64,000 bases of DNA, taken from BOG-908 sp964242595. Lineage in GTDB: Bacteria > Pseudomonadota > Alphaproteobacteria > Acetobacterales > Acetobacteraceae. The translations under genes were made by a program, and so were the position numbers. Position 1 is the stretch's first letter, and each line of letters opens with the position of its first letter. The DNA is taken from positions 1 through 64,000 of the forward strand of contig CAXTBC010000010.1 in NCBI GenBank assembly GCA_964242595.1. Reading direction: 5' to 3'. Positions 54,104 to 62,409 of the stretch are shown in pieces. The notes below the pieces were generated by a model. The model saw nothing but the letters and a program-made list of their open reading frames with translations, did no database searches and had not been told where the DNA came from.

Positions 54104-55063
54104 ATGGACACCCCCGCCCGCCGTCCCACGCGCGACTTCGAGTCCCTGCCCTATTTGGACCAGAGGCGGCGTGTGACGCAGCTGTATCCGGAGCTCAAGC
54201 GCCTTGGCTTGGCGCCGCACATCGCGGACCTGGCAGTACAGGGCTACACCGTCGTGCCGCCGGAGCGCGTGGCGCCGCCAGGACACATTGCGGCGTTGCG
54301 GGATGCGGTGCTCGCCGTCTCCGAACGGCGCACCGGCCTGCGGCCGGACGTGGCGACGGGCGACACGCATCGCGGCTCGAAGCACCCGCTCGGACAGTTC
54401 ATGCGCTACGTGCTGTTCGAAGACCCGGTGTTCGAGCCGATGCTGACGAACCCTGTGCTGCTCGGGCTGATCACCTACCTCGTGGGATTCGACGCGCTGC
54501 TGAGCTTGAACGACGCTGTGGTGAAAGGACCGGGTAGCGCGCCGTTGCCGCTGCACACGGACAACGGCGACCTGGCAACGCCAGTGTATCCGGACCAGTC
54601 GCAGACGGCCAACATCAACCTTTTGCTGAACGACTACGAGCTGGGCAGCGGCACGATCGCGTTCCTGCCCGGCAGCCATCGCTTCCGCCGACAGCCCACG
54701 CCCGGCGAGATGCGCGAGCTGAGTAGCGAGATGGTGCCGGTGATCGCCCCGGCCGGCTCGGCGGTGATCTGGCCGGCCAACACGTGGCACATGGCGTTGT
54801 CCCGCACCGACCCGGGGCTGCGGCTGACGTTGCTGTACGATTTCTGCCGCGGGCACCTGCAAACGCAATCACCTTTCCGGGCGGACGTAACGCAGGAGAT
54901 GTTGGCGCGTAACCCGCCGCGGTTTGCGCAACTGATGCACGCCTACGGCGCGTTTCCGTTCCGGGCGGAGGATATCGACTACAAGCGAGCGGCGTTGGGG
55001 GGACGACGTTACAGCCTGTTCGAGTGCGATCCGCTTTGGACGGACTTTTTCAGGCTTCGGTGA
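54104..55063 (+). CDS. Phytanoyl-CoA dioxygenase (PhyH) family protein 2
   Basis: 319 residues from the ATG behind CCGGAGG; an upstream in-frame ATG lies inside the repeat and is excluded. Iron ligands His151 and Asp153 (LHTDNGD) and His229 (TWHMAL); Arg240 (GLRLTL) anchors 2-oxoglutarate. Other family landmarks: LLLNDYELGSGTIAFLPGSH. It has about 90 extra N-terminal residues compared with the first PhyH protein and low similarity to it, so the two probably catalyse different steps on the imported compound. Confidence 0.88.
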   Translation: MDTPARRPTRDFESLPYLDQRRRVTQLYPELKRLGLAPHIADLAVQGYTVVPPERVAPPGHIAALRDAVLAVSERRTGLRPDVATGDTHRGSKHPLGQFMRYVLFEDPVFEPMLTNPVLLGLITYLVGFDALLSLNDAVVKGPGSAPLPLHTDNGDLATPVYPDQSQTANINLLLNDYELGSGTIAFLPGSHRFRRQPTPGEMRELSSEMVPVIAPAGSAVIWPANTWHMALSRTDPGLRLTLLYDFCRGHLQTQSPFRADVTQEMLARNPPRFAQLMHAYGAFPFRAEDIDYKRAALGGRRYSLFECDPLWTDFFRLR

Positions 55064-55074
55064 TGGAAGGAAGA

Positions 55075-55313
55075 TTGCGGTTCTGCCCCAAACCCGTCCT
55101 GCTTGGTGCACCTCCGTGGCGGTAGATGCCAAGGAGCATGCCGACATTCTTGCAGACTACGTCTTTTCGTTTACGCCCTTAAAGCTCGTTAAAGACCAGT
55201 CCTTAGAGGCTGTTGTAAGATGTCCTAAACAAACAGGGTTGGGTTTGGAAGGCCGCATCATGCGTAAGCTGCTGCGCACGAGGGGTTTGCGGCAGAGCCC
55301 CATGCTCGCTTAA
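55075..55313. repeat. Family A material, copy 9
   Basis: Two pieces: GGTTCTGCCCCAAACCC at the left, then, from about 55186, AAAGACCAGTCCTTAGAGGC, CTAAACAAACAGGG, a diverged centre and GGGGTTTGCGGCAGAGCCCC. Between them lies about 90 nt of other sequence. It ends against the stop of the minus-strand LOV kinase. It is the most diverged copy. Confidence 0.55.
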
Positions 55314-56506
55314 CCTTCCGCAGCCCCCGGCCCGTCCTCCGGCATCACACCCTGCAGCGGGAACGACAGCACCACCGTGGCGCCCGCCCCCGGAGCGCTC
55401 GCGATGCGCATGGTCCCGCCGGACTGCTCGGCGAAGCCCGCCACCATCGACAGGCCCAGCCCCGAACCCTTGCCGCGCTCCTTGGTGGTGAAGAACGGAT
55501 CCGTGGCCTTGCGCAGCACCTCTTCCGTCATGCCCTCGCCGGTGTCGCGCACCAGCACGGCCGGTGTGGGGGGGCCGCCGCCGCCCGACTGCATCACGGT
55601 CGAGACAGTCAGCGTGCCGCCATCGGGCATGGCGTCGGACGCGTTGCGCGCCAGGTTGACGATGGCGAGCTCAAGCTGGCCCGCATCCACGCACACCGGC
55701 AGGGCTAACTGTGCGACTTCCAGCCTCAGCTTCACCCCGTCATGGATGACGTGCGTCAGCAGTCCGTCCATGCCCTCAAGCAGCTTGTTGAGGTCGGCGG
55801 GCTGCGGATCGTGGAACTGGCGCCTGGCAAAGGAGAGCATCTGCTGCGTCAACCGGCCGGCGTGCCGTGCGGAGGATTCCGCGCGTTCCAGCTGCTTGCG
55901 CTGCCGCTCGTCCGTGGCGCGCGTCAGTGCCTGCTGCGTGCTGCCCACCACGATGGTCATCAGGTTGTTGAACTCGTGGGCCACGCCGGACGCCATGCTG
56001 CCCAACGCCTCCATGCGGCGGGATTGCTGCAGCACCACCTCGGCCTCGTGCCGGCGGGTCACGTCGAGCTGGCTGGCAAACATATAGATCAGCTTGCCCT
56101 CGGCATCGAACACCGGGCTTAGATAGAGGGCGTTCCAGAACGGCGTGCCGTCCTTCTTGTAGTTGATCAGCTCTATGGCGAGGTCCTCGCTCGCCGCCAC
56201 GGCCCTGCGCACCTGCTGGACAGACGCCGGGTCGGTCGCCGGCCCCTGCAGGAAACGGCAGTTTCGGCCCAGGATCTCGTGGGCCTCATAGCCCGTCATG
56301 CGCTGGAACGCCTCGTTGACGAACACCAGCGGCATGTCCGGCTTGCTGGGGTCGGACAGGCACATCGGCATCCGGGTCATCTGCACGGCCGCGAAGAAGA
56401 TGTCCTTGCCTCCCAGTCCCATGCCCTCGGCCGCGATGTTGCGGCCGTCGCCGGTGTGGTGGCCCAGCGAGTCGTTGCCGAGAGACGCCTGCCGATCGCC
56501 ATCCAT
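55310..56506 (-). CDS. LOV-domain sensor histidine kinase (putative blue-light receptor)
   Basis: 398 residues. PAS/LOV domain at about 30-150 with the flavin-adduct motif GRNCRFLQG (Cys83) and the FMN-binding NYKKDGTPFWN; these are the diagnostic residues of photoactive LOV domains. A short helix leads to the kinase: phosphoacceptor His177 in GVAHEFNN, N-box LARNASDAMPDGG, G1 DTGEGM and G2 GKGSGLGLS. No membrane helix, so cytoplasmic. The start is ATG 56506 behind GGAGCGGAA; a TTG five codons upstream is less likely. It is divergent from a receiver-only response regulator that is probably its partner. Light response is inferred from the motif. Confidence 0.9.
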   Translation of the reverse strand: MDGDRQASLGNDSLGHHTGDGRNIAAEGMGLGGKDIFFAAVQMTRMPMCLSDPSKPDMPLVFVNEAFQRMTGYEAHEILGRNCRFLQGPATDPASVQQVRRAVAASEDLAIELINYKKDGTPFWNALYLSPVFDAEGKLIYMFASQLDVTRRHEAEVVLQQSRRMEALGSMASGVAHEFNNLMTIVVGSTQQALTRATDERQRKQLERAESSARHAGRLTQQMLSFARRQFHDPQPADLNKLLEGMDGLLTHVIHDGVKLRLEVAQLALPVCVDAGQLELAIVNLARNASDAMPDGGTLTVSTVMQSGGGGPPTPAVLVRDTGEGMTEEVLRKATDPFFTTKERGKGSGLGLSMVAGFAEQSGGTMRIASAPGAGATVVLSFPLQGVMPEDGPGAAEG

Positions 56507-56634
56507 CTGTTCCGCTCCCAATCAGGCCTGGATCATCCGTGCCACGCCAGATATCAATCTTTCCGCGATCTGCAACACTGCCTGCGCGATCTGCGTCTTG
56601 GTAGGAGGTCATAGCTTATTATTCGGGGATCATC

Positions 56635-57003
56635 ATGGTGTCGGGGAGGCGGGTCCTGGTTGTCGAAGACGATGCGCTGATCCGCCTGATCCTCTCCGAA
56701 AGCCTGCAGGACGAAGGGTTCGACGTGGCGCAGGCCAGGACGGGCGATGAGGCCATCCACCTGATCGAGGAATCCTCCTGGTTCGACGTGGTGATTACCG
56801 ACATCCAGATGCCGGGCGAGCGTGACGGGCTGGAGGTGGGACAGCATGTGCATCGGCGCCACCCCGGCACGCCGGTGATCTACGTGACGGGAAGGCCGGA
56901 GAGCATGTCCGGGGTCGATCTGGGGCCGCACGACGCTTTCATCCGCAAGCCTTACGGGCCGGTGGACATCATCAGGCTGGTGGCCCGGCTGCTGCCGTCT
57001 TGA
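56635..57003 (+). CDS. Single-domain response regulator
   Basis: 122 residues, receiver domain only. Acidic pocket EDD near 11-13, phosphoacceptor Asp56 (ITDIQMPG), the switch Thr in YVTGRPE and Lys in IRKPYG. It has no output domain, so it must act by protein-protein contact or by passing phosphate on, as in other stand-alone receivers of alphaproteobacteria. It is divergent from the LOV kinase across about 130 nt, which suggests a light-controlled two-component pair, possibly with a further HPt or PhyR-type step elsewhere. Confidence 0.92.
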   Translation: MVSGRRVLVVEDDALIRLILSESLQDEGFDVAQARTGDEAIHLIEESSWFDVVITDIQMPGERDGLEVGQHVHRRHPGTPVIYVTGRPESMSGVDLGPHDAFIRKPYGPVDIIRLVARLLPS

Positions 57004-57044
57004 GCGCAGGGACGTAATATCGACGGCCGGAGGTCGTGACCTGT

Positions 57045-57134
57045 GGGCAAGCATGGGGCTCTGCCCCAAACCCCGATAGGCCTCGAGGCCCCAGACCCCC
57101 ATCTGTTTAGAATATCTTACAAAATAGGTTCTAA
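57045..57134. repeat. Family A repeat, copy 10, left part
   Basis: GGGGCTCTGCCCC, a diverged AGGCCTCGAGGCCCC, CCCCCATCTGTTTAG and TAGGTTCTAA. The last three bases are the duplicated target (TAA). It continues after MITE 3 at 57285. The gene-free stretch 57004-57392 is made up of this repeat and the MITE. Confidence 0.8.
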
Positions 57135-57284
57135 GAGGCTGTTTGGAAACTCGCTTTAAGAGCCGCGAAGCGGTCAATCTGACGCCGATGTTGGGTAAAT
57201 CTCGCCAAGATGTGGTATCCAGATACCGCTTTTGATAAGTTTGTACGCTTAACCAACAGCTCGAGCGAGTTTTCAAACGGACTC
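57135..57284. mobile_element. 150 bp MITE-like element, copy 3
   Basis: Same length as the other two, with ends GAGGCTGTTTGGAAACTCG and the inverse CGAGTTTTCAAACGGACTC, flanked by TAA (57132-57134 and 57285-57287). The internal sequence differs strongly from copies 1 and 2, apart from a shared GTGGTAT..AG.TACCGCTTTTG.T segment. It is therefore either an older insertion or a second subfamily mobilised by the same transposase. Confidence 0.8.
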
Positions 57285-57332
57285 TAAGGACTTGTCCTTA
57301 GCGGGGTCCAGGGGCAGAGCCCCTGGCCTTCT
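57285..57332. repeat. Family A repeat, copy 10, right part
   Basis: TAAGGACTTGTCCTTA, GGGGTCCAGGGGCAGAGCC and CCTGGCCTTCTTCTCT. The strong hairpin followed by a T-rich run lies 3' of ptsP but on the opposite strand sense; as a bidirectional structure it could end transcription from either side. Confidence 0.75.
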
Positions 57333-57392
57333 TCTCTGAGGCTCTTTCTAGGCTGTCGCGGTTATTCCTGGCAGCGCTTGGGGTTGGCCCGT

Positions 57393-59639
57393 CTACACGT
57401 CCAGTCCGTGGTCGCGGGCCCAGGCGGCGATCGGCTCGCGCAGGCTGGAGTGCGAGGCGGCGGTGCGCTTGAGGGTTTCCATGAAGGCGCGGAACGCCCC
57501 CAGGTCCAGCGCCCGCAGCGCCTCCTTCACCGGCAGCAGGCTGCTGGCCGACATCGACAGGCAGTCCACTCCCAGAGCCAGCAGCACGGCGGCGTCCAGC
57601 GGGCGGGAGGCCGCCTCGCCGCATAGCGACAGCGAGGTGGCCGTCTCGGCCGCCGCCCGGCTGACCTGATGCAGCAGGCGGATCATCGGCGCGCTGAGGA
57701 AATCGTAGCGGTCGGCGAGCGCCGGCGTGCCGCGGTCGGCGGCGAACACGAACTGCATCAGGTCGTTCGAGCCGATGGAGACGAAGTTGGCCTCGGCCAT
57801 CAGCTCGGGCAGCTGCCAAAGCAGCGCCGGCACCTCCAGCATCGTGCCGATGGACAGCTTGGCCGGCGCCGGACGCACGCGGGCGGCCTCGGCGAACAGC
57901 AGCCCGCGCGCCTGGCGGAACTCGGCCAGGTTGGCGACCATCGGGAACATCACGCTCAACGGCCGGCCGGCGGCGGCCAGCAGCAGGGCCCGCAACTGGC
58001 GGCGCAGTATGGCCGGACGGTCCAGCCCCACGCGCAGGCTGCGCCAGCCCATGGCCGGGTTCTCCTCCTCGGCGCGCGGGCTGTCGGGCAGCAGCTTGTC
58101 GCTGCCCAGGTCCAGGGTGCGGAAACGCACAGGACGGTCGCCGGCCACGTCCAGCACGCGGCTGTAGATGGCGGTCTGCTCGGCCACGTCCGGGATGGAG
58201 CCGCGGGCCATCATGGCGATCTCGGTGCGAAACAGCCCGATGCCGTCGGCCCCCGTGGCCGCCAGCTGGTCCAGCTCGAGCGCCAGGCCGGCGTTCATCA
58301 TCAGCTTGAAGGGCGTGCCGTCCCGCGTGCAGGAGGGCGCGTCGCGGATCTGCGCCCAGGCGGCGCTGCGCACCGCGCGCGCGTTCAGCGCGTGGTCGTA
58401 GGCGGCGCGCACGCCGGGTTCGGGGCGCAGGATCAGCGTGCCGCCGTCAGCGTCCAGCACCGCCTCGTCGCCGGCCTCGGCGGCGTCCATGGCGCCGCGG
58501 GCGCCGCCTGCCGCCGGCAGCCCAAGCGCGCGGGCCACGATGGCGGCGTGGCCACCGGCGCTGCCCTCCTCGATCACCACGCCGGCGATGCCGCGGGCGT
58601 GCCACTCGAGCAGTTGCGCCGGGCCCAGGCGGCGTACCAGCAGGATGGCGCCGGCCGCTTCTCCTCCCGTGCTGCCTGAGCCGTCCAGCGTGGAGAGCAG
58701 GCGGCCGGCCAGGTCCTCGAGGTCGGCCAGGCGCTCGCGCAGGTAGGGGTCGGCGATGCGGCGCATGCGGGCGCGAAAGTCGTTGGCCACCCGGTGGACG
58801 GCGGCCTCGGCGGTCAGCCCGCCGCGCACCGCCTCGGCCACCCGCCGCAGCCAGCCGTCGTCGGCTGCCACGGCGCGGGTGGCGTCCAGGATGTCGCGCG
58901 GGGCGTCGTCGCCGTCGGCGTCCCGCAGCAGCGTGGGCAGCTGGGCCTCGATCAGCGTGTCCAGCCCCTGGCGCATGCGGCGCAGCGCGACCTGCAGCCG
59001 GGCCAGTTCGGCGGCCGGGTCCTCGGCCAGCAGGCGTTCGGGCGCGATGATGGTGCCGTGCATCAGCACGCGGCCGAAGACGATGCCGGGCGAGAGCATG
59101 GAGGCGTCGAACTGGCGCGGCAGGCTGCCGGCGAAGCCTTCGCGGGTGTCGGACCCTCCGGCAGAGAGCAAATCCGTCAGCAGCATGGCCACGGTTTCCA
59201 GCACCTCCGTCTCCACGTCCGTGTAGTGGCGCGACGTGCGGTTCTGCACCACCAGCACGCCAAGCGTGCGGCCGCTCCGCCGGACCGGCACGGCGAGCAT
59301 TGAGGCGTAAGGCTCCTCGCCGGTCTCCGGACGGTAGGCGAAGGCAGGGTGGTTCTGCACGTCGGCCAGGTTCAGCGGCGTGCCGGTGGCAGCCACCAGG
59401 CCCACGATCCCCTCGCCCACCCGCAGCCGGGTACGGCCCACGCTGGCCGGGTTAAGGCCCTGGGTGGCGCGCAGCTCCAGTATCTCGCCGGCGCGCAGCG
59501 CGTAGGCCGAGCAGACCTCGGCGACCATCTCGGCAGCAACGAGGGAGACGATCCCCTGCAGCTGGACGTTGCCGGCGGCCATGATGCCGCGCAACCGGGC
59601 GAGCAGGCGGCGGCCCGGGGTGGAGGCGGCCACCGCCAC
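57393..59639 (-). CDS. ptsP: Phosphoenolpyruvate-protein phosphotransferase PtsP (nitrogen-PTS enzyme I)
   Basis: 748 residues. N-terminal GAF domain (about 20-170: VGEGIVGLVAATGTPLNLAD, SMLAVPVRR), then enzyme I: the phospho-histidine loop EEGSAGGHAAIVARALGLP with its His near 360, and the PEP-binding barrel with GADGIGLFRTEI, SVMFPMVANLAEF, FVSIGSNDLMQFVFAADR and SLCGEAAS. It starts the PTS-Ntr phosphorelay (PtsP to NPr to EIIA), which senses nitrogen status. The start is GTG. In related bacteria it follows lysC directly; here a nitronate monooxygenase gene and a family B repeat lie between. HPr/NPr genes are not in the window. Confidence 0.95.
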   Translation of the reverse strand: MAVAASTPGRRLLARLRGIMAAGNVQLQGIVSLVAAEMVAEVCSAYALRAGEILELRATQGLNPASVGRTRLRVGEGIVGLVAATGTPLNLADVQNHPAFAYRPETGEEPYASMLAVPVRRSGRTLGVLVVQNRTSRHYTDVETEVLETVAMLLTDLLSAGGSDTREGFAGSLPRQFDASMLSPGIVFGRVLMHGTIIAPERLLAEDPAAELARLQVALRRMRQGLDTLIEAQLPTLLRDADGDDAPRDILDATRAVAADDGWLRRVAEAVRGGLTAEAAVHRVANDFRARMRRIADPYLRERLADLEDLAGRLLSTLDGSGSTGGEAAGAILLVRRLGPAQLLEWHARGIAGVVIEEGSAGGHAAIVARALGLPAAGGARGAMDAAEAGDEAVLDADGGTLILRPEPGVRAAYDHALNARAVRSAAWAQIRDAPSCTRDGTPFKLMMNAGLALELDQLAATGADGIGLFRTEIAMMARGSIPDVAEQTAIYSRVLDVAGDRPVRFRTLDLGSDKLLPDSPRAEEENPAMGWRSLRVGLDRPAILRRQLRALLLAAAGRPLSVMFPMVANLAEFRQARGLLFAEAARVRPAPAKLSIGTMLEVPALLWQLPELMAEANFVSIGSNDLMQFVFAADRGTPALADRYDFLSAPMIRLLHQVSRAAAETATSLSLCGEAASRPLDAAVLLALGVDCLSMSASSLLPVKEALRALDLGAFRAFMETLKRTAASHSSLREPIAAWARDHGLDV

Positions 59640-59736
59640 TACGCAAGCAGCCTTTTATAGGCGCTGTGAAAGGCTGAACCGCGGTGCGGCGCCGCCACCC
59701 GCGAAGCGATACCCCGACCACAACGCGCAACCAAGC

Positions 59737-59777
59737 AAACAAAAGTTTTTTGGTTCTTTTCAAAAAAGAACCGCTTG
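59737..59777. repeat. Family B hairpin repeat, copy 12 (single arm)
   Basis: AACAAAAGTTTTTTGGTTC with CTTTTCAAAAAAGAAC, between ptsP and the nitronate monooxygenase gene, both on the minus strand. It is near-perfect to the consensus. Confidence 0.75.
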
Positions 59778-59783
59778 CCTCGC

Positions 59784-60833
59784 CTACTGACGCGCATCGA
59801 TCGCAGCCACGGCCTGTTCGACCAGCTCCCCGATCACCTCGGCCACCGATTGTTCGCGCGTCACCATCCCCACCGACTGGCCCGCCATCACCGAGCCGCT
59901 CTCCACGTCCCCGTCCACCACGGCGCGACGCAGCGCGCCGGCCCAGAAATGCTCGATCTCGAGCTGGGCCTCCTCCTTGGTGAGCGCGCCGGACTGGAAG
60001 CGGGCCAGTGCCTGGGCCTGCGCTTCGGCGAAGCGGCGGGTGCCGTCGTTGACCAGGCCGCGGACGGGGATCACCGGGAAGCGCGCGTCGAGCTGGACGG
60101 AGGGCAGCGCGTCGCGCGCGTTGGCGCGGAGAAAGGCGCGCTTGAAGTTGGGGTGGGCGATGCTGTCGGTGGCGGCGGCGAAGCGGGTGCCGAGCTGCGC
60201 GCCGGCCGCGCCCATCTCCAGGTAGGACAGGATCGCCTCGCCACGGCCGATACCGCCGGCCACGAAGACCGGCACCTCGCGGACGTGCGGCAGGATCTCC
60301 TGCGCCAGCACGGTGAGCGAGACGGGGCCGATATGGCCGCCGGCCTCGCTGCCCTCGATGACCAGCGCGTCGGCCCCGGTTTTCACGAAGCGGCGGGCGA
60401 GCACGAGGGCCGGCGCGAAGCAGACGAGCCTGGCGCCGCCGTCCTTCACCGCGCGCACCGCGGGGCCGGACGGGATGCCGCCGGCAAGTACCACGTGGGT
60501 GACGCCGGCGCGCAGGCAGACCGCGATCAGCGCGTCCAGCTGCGGGTGCATGGTGATGAGGTTGACGCCGAACGGCTGGCGCGTGGCCGCCTGGGTGGCG
60601 GCGATCTCGGCTTCCAGCAGCGCCGGTTCCATCGAGCCGCAGGCCAGCACGCCGAAACCGCCTGCGTTGGAGATGGCGGCCACCAGCGTGTGCTCGCTGA
60701 CCCAGGACATCGCGCCGCCCATGATGGCGGTGCGGGTGCCGAGGAAAGCGCAGCCGCGCGCCCACAGCCGGTCCAGCCTGGCGTGGGCGGCGCTGCGCGC
60801 CGGCGAGGCGTCGATGATCGCGGTGTCAGGCAT
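59784..60833 (-). CDS. Nitronate monooxygenase (2-nitropropane dioxygenase family)
   Basis: 349 residues, FMN TIM barrel. Typical stretches: TAIMGGAMSWVSEHTLVAAISNAGGFGVL, GVNLITMHPQ, GADALVIEGSEAGGHIG with the catalytic-type His, VPVFVAGGIGRGEAILSYLEMGAAGAQLGTRF. It detoxifies alkyl nitronates, or serves as a related FMN oxidoreductase; some family members are FabK-type enoyl-ACP reductases, less likely here. Its first codons overlap the lysC stop by 8 nt. Confidence is good for the family and moderate for the exact reaction. Confidence 0.88.
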   Translation of the reverse strand: MPDTAIIDASPARSAAHARLDRLWARGCAFLGTRTAIMGGAMSWVSEHTLVAAISNAGGFGVLACGSMEPALLEAEIAATQAATRQPFGVNLITMHPQLDALIAVCLRAGVTHVVLAGGIPSGPAVRAVKDGGARLVCFAPALVLARRFVKTGADALVIEGSEAGGHIGPVSLTVLAQEILPHVREVPVFVAGGIGRGEAILSYLEMGAAGAQLGTRFAAATDSIAHPNFKRAFLRANARDALPSVQLDARFPVIPVRGLVNDGTRRFAEAQAQALARFQSGALTKEEAQLEIEHFWAGALRRAVVDGDVESGSVMAGQSVGMVTREQSVAEVIGELVEQAVAAIDARQ

Positions 60834-62052
60834 CGAGGCCGTAGGCGGTGTGCAGCGCGCGCACGGCGAGCTCGGTGTAGTCCTCGGCGATCAGCACGCT
60901 GACCTTGATCTCGCTGGTGGATATCACCTGGATGTTGATGCCGCGCTCGGCCAGCGTGCGGAACATGGTGTTGGCGATGCCGGTGTGGCTGCGCATGCCC
61001 ACGCCGACCACGGAGATCTTCGAGACGTCGGAGTCGGTCAGGACGCTGGCGTATCCTATGCTGTCGCGTTCGCGTTCCAGCAGGGCCTGCACGCGCGGCA
61101 GGTCCGTCCGCCCGATGGTGAACGTCATGTCGGTGGCGCCCTCGGCCGAGACGTTCTGCACGATCATGTCCACGTTCACGTGCGCGTCCGACAGCGGGCC
61201 GAACACGCTGGTGGCCACGCCCGGTCGGTCCGGCACGTGGCGCAGCGTGACCTTCGCTTCGTCGCGCGAGTAGGCGATGCCGGTGACGACTTCCTTTTCC
61301 ACGATCTCGTCCTCATCGACCAGGAGGGTGCCCTGGTTCTCCTTGGCAGGGTCCACGAAGCTGGAGAGGACCTGGACCCGCACCCGCTCCTTCATCGCCA
61401 GCTCGACGCTGCGCGTTTGCAGCACCTTGGCCCCAACCGAGGCCAGCTCGAGCATCTCCTCGTAGGCTATCCTATCGAGTTTGCGCGCGCGGGGCACCAT
61501 GCGCGGGTCGGTGGTGTAGACGCCGTCGACGTCGGTGTAGATGTCGCAGCGGTCCGCCCGCAAGGCGGCCGCGAGTGCGACCGCGGAGGTGTCCGAGCCG
61601 CCACGGCCGAGTGTGGCGATGCGGTTGTCAGGCGCTAGCCCCTGGAAACCCGCGACCACGGCCACCTGGCCGGCCTGCATGCGGGCGACCAGGTCTGCCG
61701 CGTCCACCGCCTGGATGCGCGCCGCCCCATGGGTGTCGTCGGTGCGCAGCGGGATCTGCCAGCCGGCCCAGGAGCGGGCCTCGATGCCGATGGCTTGCAG
61801 GGCGATGGCCAGCAAGCCGCTGGTCACCTGCTCGCCGGTGGCCACCACGGCGTCGTACTCGCGCGCGTCGTGCAGCGGCGAGAGCGCCTGGCACCAGGCG
61901 ACGAGCTGGTTGGTGGCACCCGCCATCGCGGAGACGACCACGGCCACCTCGTCGCCACGCGCCACCTGGCGGGCCACGTGGTCGGCCACGTTGCGGATAC
62001 GGTCCAGGTCGGCGACGGAGGTGCCGCCGAACTTCATCACGATACGGGCCAT
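60826..62052 (-). CDS. lysC: Aspartate kinase
   Basis: 408 residues, monofunctional aspartokinase of the alphaproteobacterial type. KFGGTSVAD at the start, GRGGSDTSAVALAAALRAD and TDVDGVYTTDPR in the kinase domain, then two ACT domains (from about 265) including GVATSVFGPLSDAHVNVDMI, which mediates feedback control by lysine/threonine. First step of Lys, Thr, Met and diaminopimelate synthesis. Divergent from ubiG, a pairing common in alphaproteobacteria. The nitronate monooxygenase gene overlaps its 3' end. Confidence 0.96.
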   Translation of the reverse strand: MARIVMKFGGTSVADLDRIRNVADHVARQVARGDEVAVVVSAMAGATNQLVAWCQALSPLHDAREYDAVVATGEQVTSGLLAIALQAIGIEARSWAGWQIPLRTDDTHGAARIQAVDAADLVARMQAGQVAVVAGFQGLAPDNRIATLGRGGSDTSAVALAAALRADRCDIYTDVDGVYTTDPRMVPRARKLDRIAYEEMLELASVGAKVLQTRSVELAMKERVRVQVLSSFVDPAKENQGTLLVDEDEIVEKEVVTGIAYSRDEAKVTLRHVPDRPGVATSVFGPLSDAHVNVDMIVQNVSAEGATDMTFTIGRTDLPRVQALLERERDSIGYASVLTDSDVSKISVVGVGMRSHTGIANTMFRTLAERGINIQVISTSEIKVSVLIAEDYTELAVRALHTAYGLDA

Positions 62053-62409
62053 GTCGGTCTGGGGTTCTTCCCTGGGCTCGGCCGCATTTGGAGGCGGGGC
62101 AGCCTGGCTGGTCTAGTCGGGCCGGGGTCTTTAGACAATCGCGCGCAGGGCGGGGCTGGTATAGGTTTCCAGGTGCGGATGGCGAGCGAAGGACAAGGTT
62201 TGCAGGCAGTGGGATCGTGGCCGATTGCGCCGCTAAGCGCCGCATGGCGGGGGGAGTGTCCGGGCGTTCTGCAACGCAGTCCAAGCTTTGCCCCAAGCCC
62301 GGCTGAGGCCCCGCGGCATTCGGCACCATCGGTTTGTAGCGTCCCGGCCTTGTCTCATGCGTTGGGCTCAGGCGCGTAAGGCTGAGCAAAGCCGGATCGA
62401 GGATTTCAG
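62053..62409. other. Divergent region lysC / ubiG
   Basis: About 355 nt without a gene; both promoters must lie here. A worn piece resembling family A (AGCTTTGCCCCAAGCCCGG then CTGAGGCCCC) is near 62282-62312. No attenuator or riboswitch structure for lysC (such as a lysine riboswitch) was recognised. Confidence 0.4.

Noticed and set aside
62053..62409. Lysine riboswitch ahead of lysC
   Set aside because: No matching conserved core or stem pattern was found by reading the leader.
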